Source: JBBSUQ01 sp038234235 (GTDB lineage: Bacteria; Bacteroidota; Bacteroidia; Flavobacteriales_D; Crocinitomicaceae). Taken from it: DNA of 26,869 nt. The stretch spans positions 1 to 26,869 of the forward strand of contig JBBSUQ010000020.1 of the NCBI GenBank assembly GCA_038234235.1, given 5' to 3'. Shown here piece after piece: positions 23,872-26,869 of this stretch (position 1 is the stretch's first letter; each line of letters opens with the position of its first letter). Both the position numbers and the translations under genes were made by a program. The notes below the pieces were generated by a model that saw only the letters and a program-made list of their open reading frames with translations, searched no databases and had not been told where the DNA came from.

Positions 23872-24708
23872 ATGTTTGAAAATCGCAATTTATTAATTGT
23901 AGGAAAACACAAAAAGGAAACCGTTATTGCACCTATTTTCGAAAAATTGCTAGAAGTAAAATGTTTTACAAATACAAATTTCGACACGGATGAATTTGGT
24001 ACTTTTTCTGGTGAGATAGAACGTGAATCGGATCCGCTATCAACGGTTAGAAATAAATGTTTGGCAGCAATGGAATTTTCCAAATGCAATTTAGCCATTG
24101 CAAGCGAGGGATCTTTTGGACCACACCCTTCCATTTTCTTTGCAAAGGCAAATGAAGAATTTTTGATTATTATCGATAAGAAAAATAAGTTGGAAATTGT
24201 TGTGAAGGAACTTTCAACTGAAACAAATTTTAATACTTCTGAAATAGGTAATGAGAGAGAATTGCTCGACTTTGCGACTGAGGTTGGTTTCCCGTCTCAT
24301 GGCCTAATTTTAAAAAATTCTAAACACAATTTTTCTAAAATATATAAAGGAATTATTGATGCTAAAGACTTAATTAAGTTTTATAACGAATTAAAATTGC
24401 TTTCTAAAACAGTATGGATTGAAACTGATATGCGCGCAAACTATAATCCTACTAGAATGAAAACTATTCAGAAAGCTACCCTAAAATTAATTGAAAAGAT
24501 AAATTCTTTATGCCCGAAATGCAAGACTCCTGGATTCGGAATTTGCAAAAGCATTCGTGGATTGCCATGTGATTTGTGCGGTTTTGCAACCAATTCACTT
24601 TTGATGAATGTCGCTATTTGTCAAAAATGTCATCTCGAACAAGAATATAAATTTCCTCATGGAAAAGAAAAAGAAAACCCAATGTATTGTGATTTTTGTA
24701 ATCCTTAA
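23872..24708 (+). CDS. DUF6671 family protein with Cys-rich C-terminus
   Basis: The 278-aa protein matches my recollection of DUF6671, a family of unknown function. The N-terminal part (LLIVGKHKKETVIAPIFEKL) is family-typical and is followed by FGTFSGEIERESDPLSTVRNKC (positions ~43-64) and LAIASEGSFGPHPSIFFAKA. The C-terminal ~65 residues carry nine cysteines: CPKC (214, 217), 225, 233, 236, 250 and 253 (CQKC), 273 and 276 (CDFC). They look like two zinc ribbons. TDMRANYNPTRMKTIQKAT before them is also conserved-looking. There is no signal peptide, so it is probably cytoplasmic. It starts 6 nt after paralog B and is the last gene of the icd cluster. Confidence 0.82.
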   Translation: MFENRNLLIVGKHKKETVIAPIFEKLLEVKCFTNTNFDTDEFGTFSGEIERESDPLSTVRNKCLAAMEFSKCNLAIASEGSFGPHPSIFFAKANEEFLIIIDKKNKLEIVVKELSTETNFNTSEIGNERELLDFATEVGFPSHGLILKNSKHNFSKIYKGIIDAKDLIKFYNELKLLSKTVWIETDMRANYNPTRMKTIQKATLKLIEKINSLCPKCKTPGFGICKSIRGLPCDLCGFATNSLLMNVAICQKCHLEQEYKFPHGKEKENPMYCDFCNP

Positions 24709-24710
24709 AG

Positions 24711-24895
24711 AGTCATGAAATTTGGTTGAATGCTCTTTCGAATGACTTCTTGTCATAAAACACCTTTGGCTTAGTTTTGGACTTCTGCCTCTTATGAGAA
24801 GTTATGCTGTTGCAGAGGATAAAAATTCCAAAGGATAAAATTAAGTTGAAAATAATAGGGAAAAAGTCTCATTTAGTTGGGCTTTTTCTCTTATT
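24711..24895 (+). ncRNA. Candidate structured RNA (helix enclosing an H-type pseudoknot) ahead of a terminator
   Basis: No ORF is present here. Inverted repeats are: an outer helix CCTTTGG (24763-24769) with CCAAAGG (24828-24834); inside it a hairpin ACTTCT (24781-24786) with AGAAGT (24797-24802); and CCTCT in that hairpin's loop (24788-24792) complementary to AGAGG (24814-24818), which together give an H-type pseudoknot. Upstream, ATGAC (24742-24746) can pair with GTCAT on either side (24712-24716 or 24752-24756). An intrinsic terminator follows at 24858. This could be the 3' UTR of the DUF6671 transcript or a separate small RNA. No known RNA family is recognised and no promoter was identified. 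Confidence 0.35.
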
Positions 24896-24900
24896 TATTT
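24858..24900 (+). terminator. Intrinsic terminator of the icd/DUF6671 cluster
   Basis: GGGAAAAAGTC (24858-24868) pairs with GGCTTTTTCTC (24880-24890) to give an 11-bp stem with two G-U pairs, followed by TTATTTATTT. It is 150 nt after the DUF6671 stop, which leaves an unusually long untranslated stretch. Confidence 0.65.
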
Positions 24901-25154
24901 ACATAATATTACAGATAATTATCTATAATATTGGCCGAATATTTGGGGCTAGCATACTGGCTTAGCTAATTTTACGAAAAAAATATCAGAGAATTCAAAG
25001 TGAAACATGAGTAGAATTAAAATTATTAAAAGATTTGTATTTTGGATGAGCAAAATTTAGTTTTGAATCCTTAATCTAGAATTGATCTCAAAATTATTTC
25101 ACTTGGCTATTGATTTTTGGGTGGAGAATAAACTTTATGTTTTGATTCTAAATT
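24901..25154. other. Gene-free AT-rich spacer
   Basis: I see no supportable gene here; the longest ATG frame I noticed is 17 codons (from 25008). One imperfect hairpin is visible: GGAT + CAAAA (25044-25055) with TTTTG + ATCC (25061-25070). There are also short near-repeats GGCTAGC and GGCTTAGC at about 24947-24965. The spacer lies between the terminators of two converging units. Confidence 0.5.
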
Positions 25155-25193
25155 TATAAAAAAAATGGCTGTCAATTTCTTGACAGCCATTTT
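25155..25193 (-). terminator. Intrinsic terminator of the T9SS cargo gene
   Basis: A perfect 14-bp stem, AAAATGGCTGTCAA (25162-25175) with TTGACAGCCATTTT (25180-25193), closes a 4-nt loop. On the minus strand it is followed by a run of Ts (complement of the A-run at about 25155-25161). It lies 19 nt past the stop of the leftward gene. Confidence 0.85.
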
Positions 25194-25211
25194 AAAATAG
25201 AGAGGCAAATA

Positions 25212-26869
25212 TTATTTATTTACAACTATCTTTTGTTTTGAAATTAAATTGTTGTTAGTATCGTAAATCAACATCAAATAAATACCACTTGTAAATTGAT
25301 TAACATCTAAAGTATAAGTCAATTCCCCAACTTTTTCTTCTTGAAGAATTTGTCCAGATAAACTAGTAACCGTAATTCTATCCATGTTTTCGTCAGATTG
25401 GAAATTCACATAATCCGTTGCTGGATTAGGATAAACTTTTACTGAATTTTTTAAGTTTTCAACTACACTAAGGTTAACTAAATAAACACAATTTGTAGTT
25501 GAAGAACAACCATCTGCATTTGTAAGCAAACATTTATAAGAACCGTTCATTTGTGCTTGGAAAGATTGAGATGTCGCACCATTTATTGGGTTTCCAGTGC
25601 CGCAATCCATCCATTGATAAGCGTCAGTTGGATATACTACTTTTATAATGCTATCACCATAATAAGCAGCAATATTATTTGGCAACATAGAAATTGTGAA
25701 AGGAACAGCTATACGGTCACCTGGACAAACTAATCGCGTAGCAACATAATATGTGTCAGATTGTGTAATTGGTTGGTTTACTCCAATAACATTGCCTAAG
25801 GTATCCGCATCGTACCAAATTAAATCTGAACCGTTTGCTTGAAGGTCTGTAACATTTGAATTTTCACATAGAATTTGAGAAGCCGGAGCTGTCGGAATGG
25901 TATTGTTAGTGCACATAATTACGATTTCGTCGCCAGTTGAAGGCTTAGAGGCTGACATTGCTAAGTTTCCTAAAAAAGACATGAATTCATAAGGATTACT
26001 GTCATTGTTATTGCCAGTATTAGTATTTAAATCTGCGATCAACATTGGATTTCCATTATTCAATCTGAATGGTTCCACACCTGTGTCTCCATTTATTATG
26101 TCATTGGTACCACAAGTAAAGTATAATTCATTTCCGACAACAGTAATGTCGTATATATATTCACTTTGATTGGGAATAACTATGTAATTAGCCGTATCTA
26201 TTGCAGGATCTATATAACACAATTCATAATAATTATTAGAATTGTCAAGGTTGGTAGAAAAATAAATCTTATTTTGAAATAATGTAAGATTATAAGTATA
26301 GTAAGGAATACTACCAGGTATGGTTACACTAACCCCAGTATTTAAATTGTATTTAACAATATTTTGAACATTATATGTACAATAATACAAATTGTCTCCA
26401 ACTATTTGTGCATCATAAACATAGTGTGGGAAAGGAATAATTGAAAGCGCTCCGCCGTACCAAAGATTTAATCTGTAACCATAACTACCTTGTGTTACGA
26501 AGTAAATAGAATCATTCTTGTTTTTTAAAAAATTTAGAGGATAATAAGTGTTAATGTTTAGTGTGTCATATTGGTAGGTTGTACCATCGAATTCAACAAA
26601 ATATTTATTTCCATTACTGTTATCATTAGTGTAGAAATACATTTTTGAGTTCAACAGTTGTAGGTTTTGCGCATATGCACTAGTGCTTGCAGGAACTAAA
26701 TTGAAATCGATAGTGATTGAACTTCCATCATACTTAAATATTGCAGTTTGTGTTGTGTCTGTATAACCTGTCATATAAATATTGTTATTATATGCAACTA
26801 GGTCATAAAGCTCCAAGTTTGGTTGCAATATCAACTGAACTGTATCATTTATAATTTCACATAATGTAT
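25212..26869 (-). CDS. Secreted protein with Ig-like domains and T9SS C-terminal sorting domain (5' partial)
   Basis: The frame is open to the window edge, so the start and signal peptide are missing; the TTG at 26834 is internal. About 551 residues are visible. The N-terminal two-thirds has repeated short units of the kind NNNIYMTGYTD, NSKMYFYTNDN, GDNLYYCTYN, QNKIYFSTNL and GNELYFTCGTND. These read as a beta-propeller-like display-value repeat. An Ig-like unit follows (SQILCENSNVTDLQANGSDL, then WYDADTLGN and YYVATRLVCPGD). Next is a second unit (AYQWMDCGTGNPINGATSQS). The last ~85 residues are a type A sorting domain (VKVYPNPATDYVNF ... FTSGIYLMLIYD ... KQKIVV). It should be exported by Sec and T9SS to the surface; its ligand or function is unknown. 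Confidence 0.88.
   Translation of the reverse strand, partial: TLCEIINDTVQLILQPNLELYDLVAYNNNIYMTGYTDTTQTAIFKYDGSSITIDFNLVPASTSAYAQNLQLLNSKMYFYTNDNSNGNKYFVEFDGTTYQYDTLNINTYYPLNFLKNKNDSIYFVTQGSYGYRLNLWYGGALSIIPFPHYVYDAQIVGDNLYYCTYNVQNIVKYNLNTGVSVTIPGSIPYYTYNLTLFQNKIYFSTNLDNSNNYYELCYIDPAIDTANYIVIPNQSEYIYDITVVGNELYFTCGTNDIINGDTGVEPFRLNNGNPMLIADLNTNTGNNNDSNPYEFMSFLGNLAMSASKPSTGDEIVIMCTNNTIPTAPASQILCENSNVTDLQANGSDLIWYDADTLGNVIGVNQPITQSDTYYVATRLVCPGDRIAVPFTISMLPNNIAAYYGDSIIKVVYPTDAYQWMDCGTGNPINGATSQSFQAQMNGSYKCLLTNADGCSSTTNCVYLVNLSVVENLKNSVKVYPNPATDYVNFQSDENMDRITVTSLSGQILQEEKVGELTYTLDVNQFTSGIYLMLIYDTNNNLISKQKIVVNK

Noticed and set aside
23802..24134. A 110-codon minus-strand frame across paralog B and DUF6671
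   Set aside because: It is Ser/Lys/Phe-rich and antisense to two better-supported genes; no domain is seen.
1..26869. tRNA genes, rRNA, CRISPR arrays, insertion sequences and phage genes
   Set aside because: I read for T-loop motifs, regularly spaced repeats, transposase motifs and terminal inverted repeats and found none that hold up.

Overview
The window suggests a member of the Bacteroidota, most like the Flavobacteriales by gene content and order. The DNA is AT-rich. Two proteins end in type IX secretion (T9SS) sorting domains with the PNP motif, there is a DUF6089/PorG-like outer-membrane barrel, several exported proteins carry Bacteroidota-type lipoprotein or Tat signals, and promoter candidates fit the Bacteroidota pattern (TTTG, about 19 nt, TAnnTTTG). 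The family calls rest on reading motifs by eye; no database search was possible.

Region 1 (1-12013, + strand) is a respiratory operon. It encodes alternative complex III (ActA, cut by the window edge, then ActB, C, D, E and F), followed closely by cytochrome c oxidase subunits II and I. Together these would take electrons from menaquinol through the Act iron-sulfur and haem c centres to the CuA and haem a/a3-CuB centres and oxygen. A strong intrinsic terminator follows coxA. No subunit III gene is in the window.

Region 2 (12082-18420, + strand) holds ruvB (forced TTG start), queG, an unrecognised lipoprotein-like multi-spanning membrane protein, and a DUF1800/DUF1501 pair whose second member has both a Tat signal and a T9SS tail.

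Region 3 (18470-21721) holds a leftward PorG-like barrel gene, divergent lysA, a decayed SRPBCC-type gene remnant, and a leftward LysR regulator.

Region 4 (21815-24900, + strand) is divergent from the regulator: a two-domain isocitrate dehydrogenase, two small paralogous proteins of unknown function separated by two hairpins, and a DUF6671 protein with a cysteine-rich C-terminus. It ends in a noncoding stretch whose inverted repeats can form a pseudoknot just upstream of a terminator. This small-gene cluster and its possible structured RNA are the least explained part of the window.

Region 5 (25160-26869, - strand) is the 3' part of a large secreted T9SS cargo protein with its own terminator. 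I see no tRNA, rRNA, CRISPR array, insertion sequence or phage gene.
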